Part shown: piece by piece, positions 1 through 8,764 of the stretch | Layout: each line of letters opens with the position of its first letter | Numbering within the stretch: position 1 is the stretch's first letter | Source of the DNA: Spirosoma radiotolerans | GTDB lineage: Bacteria; Bacteroidota; Bacteroidia; Cytophagales; Spirosomataceae | Reading direction: 5' to 3' | DNA length: 64,000 nucleotides | NCBI RefSeq assembly: GCF_000974425.1 | Contig: NZ_CP010429.1 | Coordinates: forward strand, 620,001 to 684,000 | The notes under the pieces: generated by a model | Seen by the model: only the letters and a program-made list of their open reading frames with translations | Databases searched by the model: none | Told to the model about the DNA's origin: nothing | Translations under genes and position numbers: made by a program

Positions 1-717
1 GTTTTTCAAATGCCCGGATGCCATACGCTGGATCTCCGACGGGCTAAACGACGTTCTGAAGCTACTGTTGCTGAGGCCCAATGGCTGAAATAAGCGCTGA
101 TCGCTCAGTTCGGCAAAGGACTGTCCGGATCGATCTTCCAGCGCCTGCTGCACGATACAATACCCTCCTCCAGAGTACGTAAACGCTTTGCCGACTTTTC
201 CGGTTTTTTGTACTTTCTCCGAAGCGCCATGGCCAGCTGCGCCATTCAAAATAGCGGTGATCGTCGGCATAGGGAGGTCGGTATCAAAGCCTGCATAACC
301 TGGTACATTGATGCCGGCCGTATGACTAAGCAAGTGGGCCAGCGTGATCGGTTCACTGGCGCTACCCTGAGGAATGTGCCAGGAGGTTAAGTAATTATTT
401 ATGTCCTCAGTCAGGCTCAATTTCTTCTCTGTCTCGCGCAGGGCTACGACAGCGCTGACGGCTTTACTGATAGAGGCTGCCTGAAAACGGGTACTGCCTG
501 TTACGGCTATTTTGGTTGTAATGTCCTGAACGCCATACGTTAAAACGGTATCGATAGTGAAGTCGCTGATAATGGCCACACTTAAACCCGGTACGTTGTA
601 GTGCTGCATTCGGGCTGGTATGTTCAGTTCGGGCAAACTCCGCGAAACAATGACACCTGGTTTACGACAAGCGATAATGACCATTAGGAATAGCGCGATT
701 AACGTTCTTAAATTCAT
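1..717 (-). CDS. Serine hydrolase, beta-lactamase/PBP-like (partial)
   Basis: Only the first 239 codons lie in the window; the gene runs off the left edge. The N-terminus reads as a lipoprotein signal (hydrophobic LIALFLMVIIAC, Cys-17 in a lipobox), so a membrane-anchored periplasmic or surface enzyme is expected. The SxxK motif is SISK at about residues 82-85, preceded by FQAAS, and a YSGGGY stretch sits where the family has its YxN motif. LLSHTAGI is also typical of class C beta-lactamase/esterase-like serine hydrolases. The ATG at 717 has a full AGGAGG at 725-730, seven bases upstream. That site overlaps the stop codon of the upstream receptor gene, so the two genes are probably translationally coupled. 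The substrate (peptide, ester or beta-lactam) cannot be told from sequence. Confidence 0.85.
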   Translation of the reverse strand, partial: MNLRTLIALFLMVIIACRKPGVIVSRSLPELNIPARMQHYNVPGLSVAIISDFTIDTVLTYGVQDITTKIAVTGSTRFQAASISKAVSAVVALRETEKKLSLTEDINNYLTSWHIPQGSASEPITLAHLLSHTAGINVPGYAGFDTDLPMPTITAILNGAAGHGASEKVQKTGKVGKAFTYSGGGYCIVQQALEDRSGQSFAELSDQRLFQPLGLSNSSFRTSFSPSEIQRMASGHLKN

Positions 718-729
718 GATTGTACCTCC

Positions 730-3156
730 TTAATTAGTCAGTTTCACCCGGCTGGTTTCTTCCTCCGAACCTGTTTTACGTTTTCGCTCGCCTTTAATGG
801 ACTGATTGCCGAACAAATACGAGAAGGTCAATCTGAAATTGCGCGTACTTGAATACTGATTGATAGCAAAATTTATGTCCTGAAATCGAATGAGTCCGAT
901 GGTCCGGTTATCATGAAATAAGTCATTCCCGGCCAGCACGATTTTGCCTTTATTGTTCAGGATCTTTTGCTCAACAGCAATGTTGACACTGCTATTACGG
1001 CCCGCACTGATGAATTCAAATTGACTTGGCCCCGCATAGTAGCCTGATAGCTGCGAACTGAGCGTATTGTTTAGCTTAAAATTGATTTCAGTATAAAAAG
1101 TATAGGCCCATTTCGACCGGTCAAACAAGTCGCCCTGGTAAATAGCTCTGTAATGTTGCCGGGTTAGCATGCCGCCCCCATAACCACTCACCAGCTTTCT
1201 GAAAGTAATTGGAAAATTCAACTGTGCTGAAAATGCATCCGCTTGTGCAATGTTGTCGGCTATTGTATAGCTAATTAAGCGGGTGGCTCCATTGGCTTCG
1301 GTGACCGTGCGTTGCTGAGGGGCGTACTGAAAAATTACATTCGTTGTGCGGTCGTAGTTGATGGAAAAGAACGGTAAGTTCTGGTAAGTTAAGCTCAGTT
1401 TGCCCGAGTGGGTTAATTGTGGTAACAGGGTAGGGTTACCTTTGATATACGTTTGAGGGTCGATATAAAACTCAAAAGGGTTTTGTTGCTGGTAGGTGGG
1501 CCGGTCAATTCGGCGGCTGTACTGGAATGTAATCGCCAGATTGCTATCCAGTCGGCGTGTTGCCAGAAGTGTAACGAATGGTTTGATATAGTGTCGGTTT
1601 ACCAGGACAGAATCGCCCGTTTTACCGTTCGAAATGGTCTGTTCAGCCCGTATGCCTGCCTGAAAGTCCCACCTCCTGAGTTTGGCGATAAAATTGACGT
1701 ATAAAGCATTGATGTTCTCCGTATAAACGAAGCGGTTCGAACGACCAGGATCGGGTTGTTCATCTTGCCGGAATCTTAAATCGTTTGTGATACGGGCAAA
1801 ACTTGATTTAGCGCCAGCCTCAACCTTAGCGAAACGGTTTAGAGGGCTTGTATAATCGACCTTCAGGTTCTGAAAACGGATTGAGTTTCGGGCTTTCTGA
1901 TAGTTTGTATACGTACCGTTGTTTCGCGAAACAACCCCAATAGTGCTCTCATTATCAAATAAGTAATGGGCATTGTTTAGATCGATGTTCAGCGCCTTGC
2001 CGGGCCGTTTAAACTGATGTTTCCAGTTTAGATTTATTTCATAGGTATTGTTGATGTTGGATTGATTATTCCGGCTGGTAAGCGACTCGACTACCTTCCC
2101 CGAGCTTTGGCTGTAATTAGTCGACGTATTCTCGAAGTTTCCATTCCCTGAGCGATTGAAACCCGTAATCAAAAAGCCCAGCGTGTTGGTACTGTCCAGG
2201 TAGTAATCGACGCCGACGCGGTAAGAGTGGTAGCCGTAAGATGACGGATTGAAATTCTTCTGGTCGTAAAAAGTATCCTTCAGGTAACGTTTGATCAGGT
2301 TGATCTCGAAGATGTCCCGATGTAAATAACTATAACTGCCAAATACATTGAATGCGCCCCGTCTATGATTCAGTGAGACGGAGGGCGTGTAACGATAGTA
2401 ATTTCTTATGCCCGCATTTACTTCGCTATGATTGAATCGACCGTAACCGCCGGATAATGAAATAGTTCCATTGGTTCCGGCCAGGCTGTTGTGTTTTAAA
2501 ATAATATTAATTAACCCTCCACCCTGAGCATCGTAGCTGGCACCTGGGTTGGTGATAACTTCGATTCGATCAATACTACTACTTGGTAATTCACGGATTA
2601 CCGAGCCAATGTCGGTGTATTGAGACGAGCGCCCATCAATCAGAATGCTAACGCTGGTTTTACCCGCCATCAGGACTTTATCGTTAGTAACCTGCAGGCC
2701 TGGAACCCGCTGCAATACTTCCAGGGCCGTAGCTCCTGACGAAAGAGGGCTGTTCTGAACGTTGATCACCAGTTTGTCGACGCTCTGTTGCAAAAATAAC
2801 CTGGTTCCTGTAATCGTAACCTCGGCCAGACTTTTGGTACCTGGCCTTACCTGAATAGCAGCTACCGTTACGTTGGAGTCCGATACACTGAATACGTTGG
2901 ATAGTGCGGAGTCATACCCGACAAACGATGTTTTGATTGAATAAGTACCGGGCGTAATTTTCCTGAATTGATAGATACCTTCAACCGTAGACTGTGTAAT
3001 TTGAGTAGGCAGTGTATCGCCGGAACGGAAAAGCGAGACATTTATGAATTCGAATGGGTGCCCGTTCTCATTGATAACAGTACCCGTAATTGTATGCTGA
3101 GCGTATGATTCGAAGCTGATCAGTAAAAATAAGGCTACACAGGTAAACGACTTCAT
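730..3156 (-). CDS. Outer-membrane beta-barrel / TonB-dependent receptor-like protein
   Basis: The product is an outer-membrane protein of about 808 residues. A signal peptide (MKSFTCVALFLLISF..SYAQ) is followed by a CarboxypepD_reg-like domain (ITGTVINENGHPFEFINVSL), a plug region (residues roughly 115-220, with ILIDGRSS and EVITNPGASYDAQGGG) and a long barrel typical of the outer membrane protein beta-barrel family. The frame is open to a TTG at 3267, with ATGs at 3252 and 3210. I chose 3156 because it puts the signal peptide at the N-terminus and AGGAGG lies at 3172-3177, though the 15-base spacing is long. The downstream serine hydrolase starts 12 bases after the stop. No SusD partner is present, which argues against a classical polysaccharide-utilisation pair. 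The ligand is unknown. Confidence 0.88.
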   Translation of the reverse strand: MKSFTCVALFLLISFESYAQHTITGTVINENGHPFEFINVSLFRSGDTLPTQITQSTVEGIYQFRKITPGTYSIKTSFVGYDSALSNVFSVSDSNVTVAAIQVRPGTKSLAEVTITGTRLFLQQSVDKLVINVQNSPLSSGATALEVLQRVPGLQVTNDKVLMAGKTSVSILIDGRSSQYTDIGSVIRELPSSSIDRIEVITNPGASYDAQGGGLINIILKHNSLAGTNGTISLSGGYGRFNHSEVNAGIRNYYRYTPSVSLNHRRGAFNVFGSYSYLHRDIFEINLIKRYLKDTFYDQKNFNPSSYGYHSYRVGVDYYLDSTNTLGFLITGFNRSGNGNFENTSTNYSQSSGKVVESLTSRNNQSNINNTYEINLNWKHQFKRPGKALNIDLNNAHYLFDNESTIGVVSRNNGTYTNYQKARNSIRFQNLKVDYTSPLNRFAKVEAGAKSSFARITNDLRFRQDEQPDPGRSNRFVYTENINALYVNFIAKLRRWDFQAGIRAEQTISNGKTGDSVLVNRHYIKPFVTLLATRRLDSNLAITFQYSRRIDRPTYQQQNPFEFYIDPQTYIKGNPTLLPQLTHSGKLSLTYQNLPFFSINYDRTTNVIFQYAPQQRTVTEANGATRLISYTIADNIAQADAFSAQLNFPITFRKLVSGYGGGMLTRQHYRAIYQGDLFDRSKWAYTFYTEINFKLNNTLSSQLSGYYAGPSQFEFISAGRNSSVNIAVEQKILNNKGKIVLAGNDLFHDNRTIGLIRFQDINFAINQYSSTRNFRLTFSYLFGNQSIKGERKRKTGSEEETSRVKLTN

Positions 3157-3621
3157 GCCTAGTGAAAGATACCTCCTTAGAAAAGTCGAGAGATAAGTTG
3201 CCTGTTTCATTCCTGGCGTTTTTATAAACTGTTGGCTAATCGTTTCCTTCATACGTGAGGTTTGCAATCACTCCGCTGCGGCTACTGACTCTAAATCGGT
3301 CAAATTGACAATTCTGTAGTTGTATAGATTGTCTGATTCTGTTCAACGATTTACAAGGCCGACTGCTGGTCCCTAACAGGTTGCGAAGGTTCTGCTCAAT
3401 TCCCTGGTAATCAATAACCCGCAGTTATAACTTAGTCATTCTGTTTATAATGAGGACGGAAATGGCGTACGGGAGGACTTTGATGTGAAAAATCGAGGGG
3501 TAACGATCGGCGTTTCCCACAAGCCGGGAGCCGTTTACTGTAGAAGAGGTAAGCTAAGAACTAAGGGTAGATTGAATGAAGGAAGTAGTCAATAAAAAAG
3601 AATTACAATCGTCAATAAGAG
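3157..3621. other. Gene-free stretch upstream of the receptor gene
   Basis: This interval of about 460 bases holds the 5' region of the receptor gene on the minus strand. I see no convincing ORF, tRNA, strong hairpin or clear TAnnTTTG promoter in it. Its first part (to 3267) is also open in the receptor frame, so it could be coding if translation starts further upstream. Confidence 0.5.
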
Positions 3622-4302
3622 CTATATGGTATCTACTTGGATCAGCTTTATCACTTCGTGGCCACAGGTACTGGCTGTTGCCATAATATAATCGGGGTAT
3701 ATAAAATGCAGTCGCGTATGATAAATAGTTTCGTTTAGCGTGGTTTGATCGGTAAGGGTGATAACATCGGTTAGGGAGTTACTTAACCCTTTCCCATCTG
3801 CCTTGATGACTGCTTCCTTTTTGCACCATAATGTATAAAAGGCAGCTGTTGGGTTTGTTGCCTTTTGGATAAGATTCCATTCTTCCGGTATGAAGTGATC
3901 TTCAAAAACGTCGATATCCATACGGGTAACGTTCTCTATATCAACGCCAACTGGCGTTTCAGAAATGGCACAAACTGCAACAATGCCGGAGTGGGAGATG
4001 TTAAATTTGGGGCCGTTCAGCATATACGGACGTCCAAATTCAGTGACCTTATACGTATCTCTTAATGTATCGTCATAGCCGTTATCGGCCAACCCTCTCA
4101 TAAGCAGCGCCTTCCCCAAGACACTTAAATACGCATCCTGGGGCCGACGATACTTTAAAACTTTACTGTGCTCAGTGTCTGGTAGCTGGTGGAGATAATA
4201 TTGATAGGCTTCCGGGTTTAGCGCATTGATCGTAGCATAGTATAGCTGCATGTTAACACTTTTAAAGTTTGGTAGTCCTGAACCGATAAGGATGATTGTC
4301 AT
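3622..4302 (-). CDS. 4'-phosphopantetheinyl transferase, Sfp type
   Basis: This enzyme transfers the phosphopantetheine arm of CoA to a serine on carrier proteins. The 226 residues contain the family's metal and CoA motifs: VGVDIE at about 118-123 (Asp-121, Glu-123) and WCKKEAVIKADGKGL at about 159-173 (Glu-163, Lys-168). NISHSG near residue 101 matches the conserved histidine region. The length fits Sfp/Gsp rather than the shorter AcpS. Met-18 (4251, MQLYYATINAL) is an equally plausible start; neither has a strong ribosome site. No NRPS or PKS gene is in the window, so the carrier protein must be encoded elsewhere. The fabF at 11410 is too far away to be linked with any confidence. Confidence 0.88.
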   Translation of the reverse strand: MTIILIGSGLPNFKSVNMQLYYATINALNPEAYQYYLHQLPDTEHSKVLKYRRPQDAYLSVLGKALLMRGLADNGYDDTLRDTYKVTEFGRPYMLNGPKFNISHSGIVAVCAISETPVGVDIENVTRMDIDVFEDHFIPEEWNLIQKATNPTAAFYTLWCKKEAVIKADGKGLSNSLTDVITLTDQTTLNETIYHTRLHFIYPDYIMATASTCGHEVIKLIQVDTI

Positions 4303-4345
4303 ACCTGACTACAAACCGGGCCCAGCCTTAGCTAGCCCATGCCAA

Positions 4346-5332
4346 CTATTTGAACTTGCTGGCATCCAGCCGGAAGAAGCGCACCGCGTTGTTGAATAAA
4401 ATGTCACGCTTCTGATCGAAGGACAGATAGTCGGCGTTTTCAATCACACTCAGGGAGGTTTCGATCAGTTTGGGCCACACTAGTAGATCCGTTCCGTACA
4501 GAATCCGTTTGCCAAAGCCAGCCTGAACCAACCGCTTTAAATAAGCATGGATTTCGGCTTGAGGATAACTCCAGATGAAACCCGCCAGATCGACATAGAC
4601 ATACGCGTTAGCGCCCATCAGGGCGATCATTTCGTCAATCATGGGGTATCCCGCATGCATCACCCACAGCTTTAACTTTGGATGGCGGGCCAGCATGTCT
4701 TCCAGCAGAAAGGGCCTTCCCAACGAAGCCCGGTAGGTTGCCTGTGTCAGGTTTGCCATGCCATTACCTCCTGTTCCCATGTGAATACCAACAGGTATAT
4801 TCAGCTTTTCGGCAGCGGCAAAATAGCCATCCAAACTCATATCGCTGGGCGAAAGGCCTTGGTACTGCGGAGCTACCTCGCCCATCACCTGATAAAACCC
4901 CGACGAAAGTGAATCGGTAAAAGCCTGAACAGTCATCTCCTTGGGCGAACTAACGCCTATGCCCGCAATCACCCGTCCTGGGGCGGCTTTTTTCCACTTT
5001 CGCAGAATCACAGGATCACCAAAGGCAACGATAGTCATGTTAAGTCGCTCCATGGTGTTCAGCACGGCGGTTTGCATTTCCTGGTCGGATTTAGCGGGTT
5101 GCAGGGGTTCTGCACACTCGGTATTCAAAAAGGCGCGCATTTGTTGATTTGGGTCTCCTCCCGGCATGTCTCGAAGAAACCAGGGGCACATTTCGACGGC
5201 AAAGCTAGGATTCACCTTCATGGCGTGAACATGCACATCAATGATGGGCAGCGGTCGCCTGGGGGATGTACTTTGTCCCCGTAAACTAGTTATGAGGCCA
5301 ATTAGACAGGCCAATAGCAGTAATGTGTTTTT
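4346..5332 (-). CDS. Secreted amidohydrolase (amidohydrolase_2 family)
   Basis: This is a metal-dependent hydrolase of the TIM-barrel amidohydrolase superfamily. After a signal peptide (MKNTLLLLACLIGLIT, ending near LRGQ) comes the metal-binding HxH motif in IIDVHVHAMK. Later strands carry PVGIHMGTGG, LWVMHAGYP and the terminal Asp motif RILYGTDLLVW. The pattern fits PF04909 (amidohydrolase_2) better than TatD or dihydroorotase. The ORF is open to 5365, but the start at 5332 places the signal peptide first. The stop is only 43 bases before the phosphopantetheinyl transferase start, so the two are probably co-transcribed, although no shared function is obvious. The substrate is not recognisable. 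Confidence 0.8.
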   Translation of the reverse strand, partial: KNTLLLLACLIGLITSLRGQSTSPRRPLPIIDVHVHAMKVNPSFAVEMCPWFLRDMPGGDPNQQMRAFLNTECAEPLQPAKSDQEMQTAVLNTMERLNMTIVAFGDPVILRKWKKAAPGRVIAGIGVSSPKEMTVQAFTDSLSSGFYQVMGEVAPQYQGLSPSDMSLDGYFAAAEKLNIPVGIHMGTGGNGMANLTQATYRASLGRPFLLEDMLARHPKLKLWVMHAGYPMIDEMIALMGANAYVYVDLAGFIWSYPQAEIHAYLKRLVQAGFGKRILYGTDLLVWPKLIETSLSVIENADYLSFDQKRDILFNNAVRFFRLDASKFK

Positions 5333-5816
5333 CATGAGCAAGTGCTTAGACATAGGATTAGTCAATGCATCAAAATTACATTAAGATTGATCGCTTGTAC
5401 TAATCCTCACATGGCTAATGCCCATCATTAATCGTAAATAGTACGCTTTCGATTTATCAACCCAGGAAAACAGGAGTCATCCCGAACTTTTTCATCGGCC
5501 CTGATGATGGGTTGAGCTAACTAAATGACTCGTGATGCCCGGCATAGTCTTTGACTATGGCCAACACTTACCCGATGCCTACTGTTGCCAAGCACCACCG
5601 GCATCAGACCACTTAACTGAAAAGTTCGGGATGACTCCTGTTTTATTCTGCAGCGAATCAGCTATACCACTAAGGCAGGTAGCCAGCAACAAGGCTTTAC
5701 ATCCCTAACGGCGCTTTTCTAGTTAATTCGGTTCTCCAATGAAATGACGAAACGATGGCTTATTTAAAATAATAGCCCAGTGCTAAAGCTAATAAAGAGG
5801 TTAATTGGTATTAGGT
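5333..5816. other. Intergenic region holding an inverted-repeat element
   Basis: No gene is seen in these 484 bases. The middle is taken up by the 178-base inverted-repeat element described separately (5467-5644). The rest has no recognisable RNA gene or terminator. Confidence 0.6.
5467..5644. mobile_element. Putative MITE / IS remnant with 25-bp terminal inverted repeats
   Basis: Bases 5467-5491 and 5620-5644 are perfect inverted repeats of 25 bp. They are AAAA followed by CAGGAGTCATCCCGAAC and a T-run. They enclose about 128 bases with no ORF. The core contains small palindromes (ATGCCCGGCAT and CATAGTC/GACTATG). This is the architecture of a miniature inverted-repeat transposable element or of the collapsed ends of an insertion sequence. 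No target-site duplication is visible next to either end. A pure hairpin regulatory element is the alternative, but the arms are far apart and there is no U-tract. Confidence 0.5.
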
Positions 5817-6557
5817 TTAAAGTCCTTTATTGAAATCCTGAATTGCTTGAAAAGGATCAGCGAAATAAGCAGTTCGTTGATTAGCTGTTTCGCCGACATA
5901 GATTTCATACTGGTCAGCTTCAATGCCCTTTGCTATCGTTTCGGCCACCAAAAGAGGAGCCATGCCGGTATGGCCGCCCATGTCTTTGGTAGCCTCGGTG
6001 TCGACCAGCGAAGGCATGACTTCAAACACGTTTATGGCTGTATTCTTCGCTAAGCCAAGGCGCAGGGCTACTGTATGTGAGTGCAGGGCCGCTTTCGAAT
6101 CGGAGTAAGTCGGCAAAACGACCAATGGGTGAAAGCTAACATTGGAAGTAATATTGACAATGGTGGCTTCCGGTTGCTGCTTGAGGAGTGGCAACAGTTT
6201 TTCGGTCAGTAAAACGGGACCGAAATAATTTACCCCGAATTCATGTAGGGCTTTTTTATACGCATCGGCTCCTTCTCCCAACTGATACAAATTAGCTACA
6301 CCTGCGTTGTTGACCAATACGCTAAGGGTAGGATAGTTCTGGTTGAGCTCTGCGACGAGGGCCTCAATCTCCGCTTCTTTGCTGACATCGCACGCGATAA
6401 CACCTACACCGAGTGCTTCGCCAGCTTTCTTTAGCTTATCGGCATTTCGTCCGACCAGGATAACTTGATTCCCTTTTTCTTTTAGCAGGCTTGCAATCGC
6501 ATAGCCAATTCCCGATGCTCCGCCAGTAATCAGGGCGGTTTTGTTTGTAAGGTTCAT
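5817..6557 (-). CDS. SDR family NAD(P)-dependent oxidoreductase
   Basis: This is a 246-residue short-chain dehydrogenase. The Rossmann cofactor motif TGGASGIG lies at about 11-18, NNAGV near 88, and the catalytic Ser and YxxxK are in ITSNVSFHPLVVLPTYSDSKAAL. The C-terminal part (EVMPSLVDTEATKDMGGHTGMAPLLVAETI..YEIYVGE) resembles the DltE/YdfG-like oxidoreductases of Bacteroidota. It is the last gene of a minus-strand run with the ABM protein and the nitroreductase, all downstream of a divergent HxlR regulator, so it probably belongs to an electrophile or quinone stress response. A truncated relative of the same type lies at 8901-9063. Confidence 0.88.
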   Translation of the reverse strand: MNLTNKTALITGGASGIGYAIASLLKEKGNQVILVGRNADKLKKAGEALGVGVIACDVSKEAEIEALVAELNQNYPTLSVLVNNAGVANLYQLGEGADAYKKALHEFGVNYFGPVLLTEKLLPLLKQQPEATIVNITSNVSFHPLVVLPTYSDSKAALHSHTVALRLGLAKNTAINVFEVMPSLVDTEATKDMGGHTGMAPLLVAETIAKGIEADQYEIYVGETANQRTAYFADPFQAIQDFNKGL

Positions 6558-6605
6558 GATGATTTTTGAAAAATGATTGATGCGTTGATTTTCGTCCGAA
6601 GGGGC

Positions 6606-6902
6606 TTATAATTTCTGAAGTAGGGTGCTGACTGGTTTGTCGGCCAGCTTACCTTGAATACCCGCAAAAAACGCTTTGGTATAGGGGGCTTCCAGGTGCT
6701 GATCAAACGCTTCCTTGGAAACAAAGACCTCGAAGAACACCAGCATCGTGGGATCACCCTGTTTGCTGGTCTGATAGAAGACTTCACAGCCTGGTTCAGT
6801 TAGGGTTGGGATGAGCGTGGCCGCACAAAGGGCTTTGACCTCGTCCAGGTATTCAGCCTTTACTCGAACTTCAACCAGTAGACTAATTTTTAAATTACTC
6901 AT
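6606..6902 (-). CDS. ABM-domain monooxygenase-like protein
   Basis: A 98-residue ferredoxin-fold protein of the antibiotic biosynthesis monooxygenase (ABM) family. The fold's usual signature is present: KISLLVEVRVKAEYLDEVKAL, then LTEPGCEVFYQTSKQGDPTMLVFFEVFVSKEAFDQHLEAPYTKAF. Relatives such as YgiN and LsrG act on quinones or small aldehydes, but the activity here is not fixed by sequence. The start at 6902 (MSNLKIS) is chosen because the frame upstream runs into the nitroreductase gene. It lies 13 bases after that gene's stop, so the two are surely co-transcribed, with the SDR following 48 bases later. Confidence 0.85.
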   Translation of the reverse strand: MSNLKISLLVEVRVKAEYLDEVKALCAATLIPTLTEPGCEVFYQTSKQGDPTMLVFFEVFVSKEAFDQHLEAPYTKAFFAGIQGKLADKPVSTLLQKL

Positions 6903-6915
6903 GGGACGACGACGC

Positions 6916-7545
6916 TCATACCGTTGGAAAAAGCTCTTCGGCTGTTTTACGCACTTTAGGAATACGGGCAAATTCATCGTCTGATGAGCGGTAGCCCAAT
7001 GCGAAGAGCAAGGCCGATTGGAGATTTTGCTCCCCAAGACCTAGAATCTGATCAATTTGGCCCCGGTCGAAACCTTCCATAGGTGAAGCATCGATACCGG
7101 CTTCGGCCGCTGCACTCACCAGAATGCCCACCGCCAGAAACGCCTGCTTTTCCGCCCAGCTAATTTTCTGGGCTGGAGACAACAGATTTAATTTTGAATT
7201 GACGAATTGCTCGCGAGGCTCCAGATTTTTACGGTCCGTCTGTCGAACGCTGGCTGCCTTGTCAATGTAGTTTTTCACCGTAGCTTCGCTGATGTTGGTT
7301 TCCACCGCAACGACCAGCAGTTTAGACGCCGTCGTGATCTGGGGCTGCCCAAAAGCAGCCCGGCTGATTTGCTCCAGTTTCGCGGGATCGGTGATGGTAA
7401 TAAACTGGTAAGGTTGCAGGCCATAAGAAGATGGTGCTAACTGAACCGTACGGAGCAGATCACCAAATTGCTCTGCACTGAGTTGTTTGGACGGATCGTA
7501 CGTCTTGGTGGCGTATCGCCACTCCAGGGCTGGTACCAATGACAT
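6916..7545 (-). CDS. Nitroreductase family NAD(P)H-dependent oxidoreductase
   Basis: A 209-residue flavoprotein of the NfsB/YfkO-like nitroreductase family, which reduces nitro compounds or quinones with NAD(P)H and FMN. Diagnostic stretches are ALEWRYATKTYDPSK at the N-terminus (FMN-binding Arg), APSSYGLQPYQFI, KLLVVAV and the C-terminal ALGYRSSDDEF. EAGIDASPMEGFD matches the family's late conserved loop. It is the first gene of the operon with the ABM protein and SDR and is transcribed divergently from an HxlR regulator. The intervening 105 bases carry promoters for both directions and a palindrome. HxlR proteins commonly control such detoxifying oxidoreductases, so induction by a reactive electrophile is the likeliest logic. 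Confidence 0.9.
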   Translation of the reverse strand: MSLVPALEWRYATKTYDPSKQLSAEQFGDLLRTVQLAPSSYGLQPYQFITITDPAKLEQISRAAFGQPQITTASKLLVVAVETNISEATVKNYIDKAASVRQTDRKNLEPREQFVNSKLNLLSPAQKISWAEKQAFLAVGILVSAAAEAGIDASPMEGFDRGQIDQILGLGEQNLQSALLFALGYRSSDDEFARIPKVRKTAEELFPTV

Positions 7546-7650
7546 AGTTTTGTTTAAAATAAATTACGCATTAACTTTGCTTGCAAATTGCAAGTAAGCA
7601 AAGGTAGATTGATTCACTTTTGAATTGCAAGTAAAAATTGCTGATTTTTT
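7546..7650. promoter_or_regulatory. Divergent promoters with HxlR operator candidate
   Basis: For the regulator, TTTG (7549-7552) and TAACTTTG (7572-7579) are 19 bases apart. For the nitroreductase operon, TTG (7629-7627) and TACCTTTG (7606-7599) on the minus strand are 20 bases apart. The palindrome CTTGCAA-A-TTGCAAG (7580-7594) sits directly after the first -7 box, where it would also cover the start region of the minus transcript. Its right half, ATTGCAAGTAA, recurs at 7624-7634, 37 bases away and next to the minus-strand -33 box. One bound regulator could therefore block both promoters. The promoter form is the Bacteroidota consensus; the operator assignment is inference. Confidence 0.55.
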
Positions 7651-8061
7651 ATGAAACCAATAAAACCCCGATCAGGCTGTCCGTTGAGTTATACACTCGA
7701 CTTCTTTGGCGATAAGTGGTCGCTGTTGATTCTACGGGATATGGCCCTGGGCGACAAATCAACCTATGGCGAGTTTCTGAGTTCGGACGAGCAGATCGCG
7801 ACCAATATCCTGGCCGACCGGTTAAGTATGCTGGAGACGTATGGTTTTGTGACCAAGCAGGTAGCTGTTGATAAAAAATCAAAGTTTACTTATCGCCTGA
7901 CCGAGAAGGGTATTTCCCTGGTACCGGTCATCTTGGAAATTGGCCTGTGGGGATCGAATTTTAATCCTCCTGGGCTGAACCCACGCCTGCTCAATGCCTT
8001 GCAGCAGGACAAGGAGGGTACCATCAGACGTATCCAGGAGAACCTGAGAAGTAAGCTGTAA
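7651..8061 (+). CDS. HxlR-family winged-helix transcriptional regulator
   Basis: A 136-residue regulator with the HxlR/MarR-like winged helix. CPLSYTLDFFGDKWSLLILRDM is the family's hallmark opening, with Cys-10, the position used for redox or electrophile sensing in HypR/YodB-type members. The recognition helix and wing follow in EQIATNILADRLSMLETYGFVTKQ..YRLTEKG. It is divergent from the nitroreductase operon and is probably its repressor or activator. The GNAT gene begins 28 bases after the stop and is likely co-transcribed. The conserved Cys suggests, but does not prove, direct sensing of thiol-reactive compounds. Confidence 0.92.
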   Translation: MKPIKPRSGCPLSYTLDFFGDKWSLLILRDMALGDKSTYGEFLSSDEQIATNILADRLSMLETYGFVTKQVAVDKKSKFTYRLTEKGISLVPVILEIGLWGSNFNPPGLNPRLLNALQQDKEGTIRRIQENLRSKL

Positions 8062-8089
8062 CGAGTCGTATTATCTAATCACTATCTAC

Positions 8090-8764
8090 ATGATTCATCC
8101 GCTGGATAATCCGGTTTGGTCAGCCTTAACCTCAGGTAACCAGGCGTTTGCCCTAGGAAATGACCAGGCTAAATACTATCCTCCTCTAATTGCTCCGTTT
8201 GTGGCTGTGGCCGAGCCTACCCGGGTGCACTTTGAGGCTTTACGGGATACAATTCCGTATGATCAACCGGTGGCTATGTTTACCCAGGAGTCCCAACTTG
8301 ACCCTTCGCCCTGGGTACTAGTGAACCGCATCGATGGCTTTCAAATGCTGTTTGAAGGGCCGACACCCGAAGGGCAGGAGGCTGGGGTTAAATTGACCGA
8401 TAACGATATTCATCAGATGCTCGCCTTAACCAAGCTCAGTCCCCCCGGACCCTTTCTGTCGCGGACCATTGAGTTGGGTGGGTATGAAGGCATTTTTGCT
8501 GGCGACCAGTTAGTCGCTATGGCGGGTCGCCGGTTTGATAGTGGCGCTCACGTAGAGATCAGTGCAGTCTGTACGCACCCGAATCATACGGGCAAAGGCT
8601 ATGCCCGGCGGCTGATTGATAGCCAGATTCGGCAGATTCGGGCTGAAGGCAAACTACCTTACCTCCATGTTCGAGCAGATAATAGCCGGGCGCATTCGAT
8701 TTATGAGCAGATGGGCTTTGTGACCCGGTCAGAAATGGTGATCTACATTTTAGCAAAACGATAA
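8090..8764 (+). CDS. GNAT N-acetyltransferase (FR47-like)
   Basis: A 224-residue acetyltransferase. The C-terminal half carries the GNAT acetyl-CoA fold: VEISAVCTHPNHTGKGYARRLI contains the Q/RxxGxG/A-type pyrophosphate loop (HTGKGYA), and LHVRADNSRAHSIYEQMGF is the family's conserved final strand-helix. This form matches the FR47-like subgroup. The N-terminal half is a less conserved domain typical of these proteins. It follows the HxlR gene by 28 bases on the same strand. The acceptor substrate is unknown. Confidence 0.85.
   Translation: MIHPLDNPVWSALTSGNQAFALGNDQAKYYPPLIAPFVAVAEPTRVHFEALRDTIPYDQPVAMFTQESQLDPSPWVLVNRIDGFQMLFEGPTPEGQEAGVKLTDNDIHQMLALTKLSPPGPFLSRTIELGGYEGIFAGDQLVAMAGRRFDSGAHVEISAVCTHPNHTGKGYARRLIDSQIRQIRAEGKLPYLHVRADNSRAHSIYEQMGFVTRSEMVIYILAKR

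Noticed and set aside
5467..5644. Complete insertion sequence
   Set aside because: The space between the inverted repeats is too short for a transposase and has no ORF.
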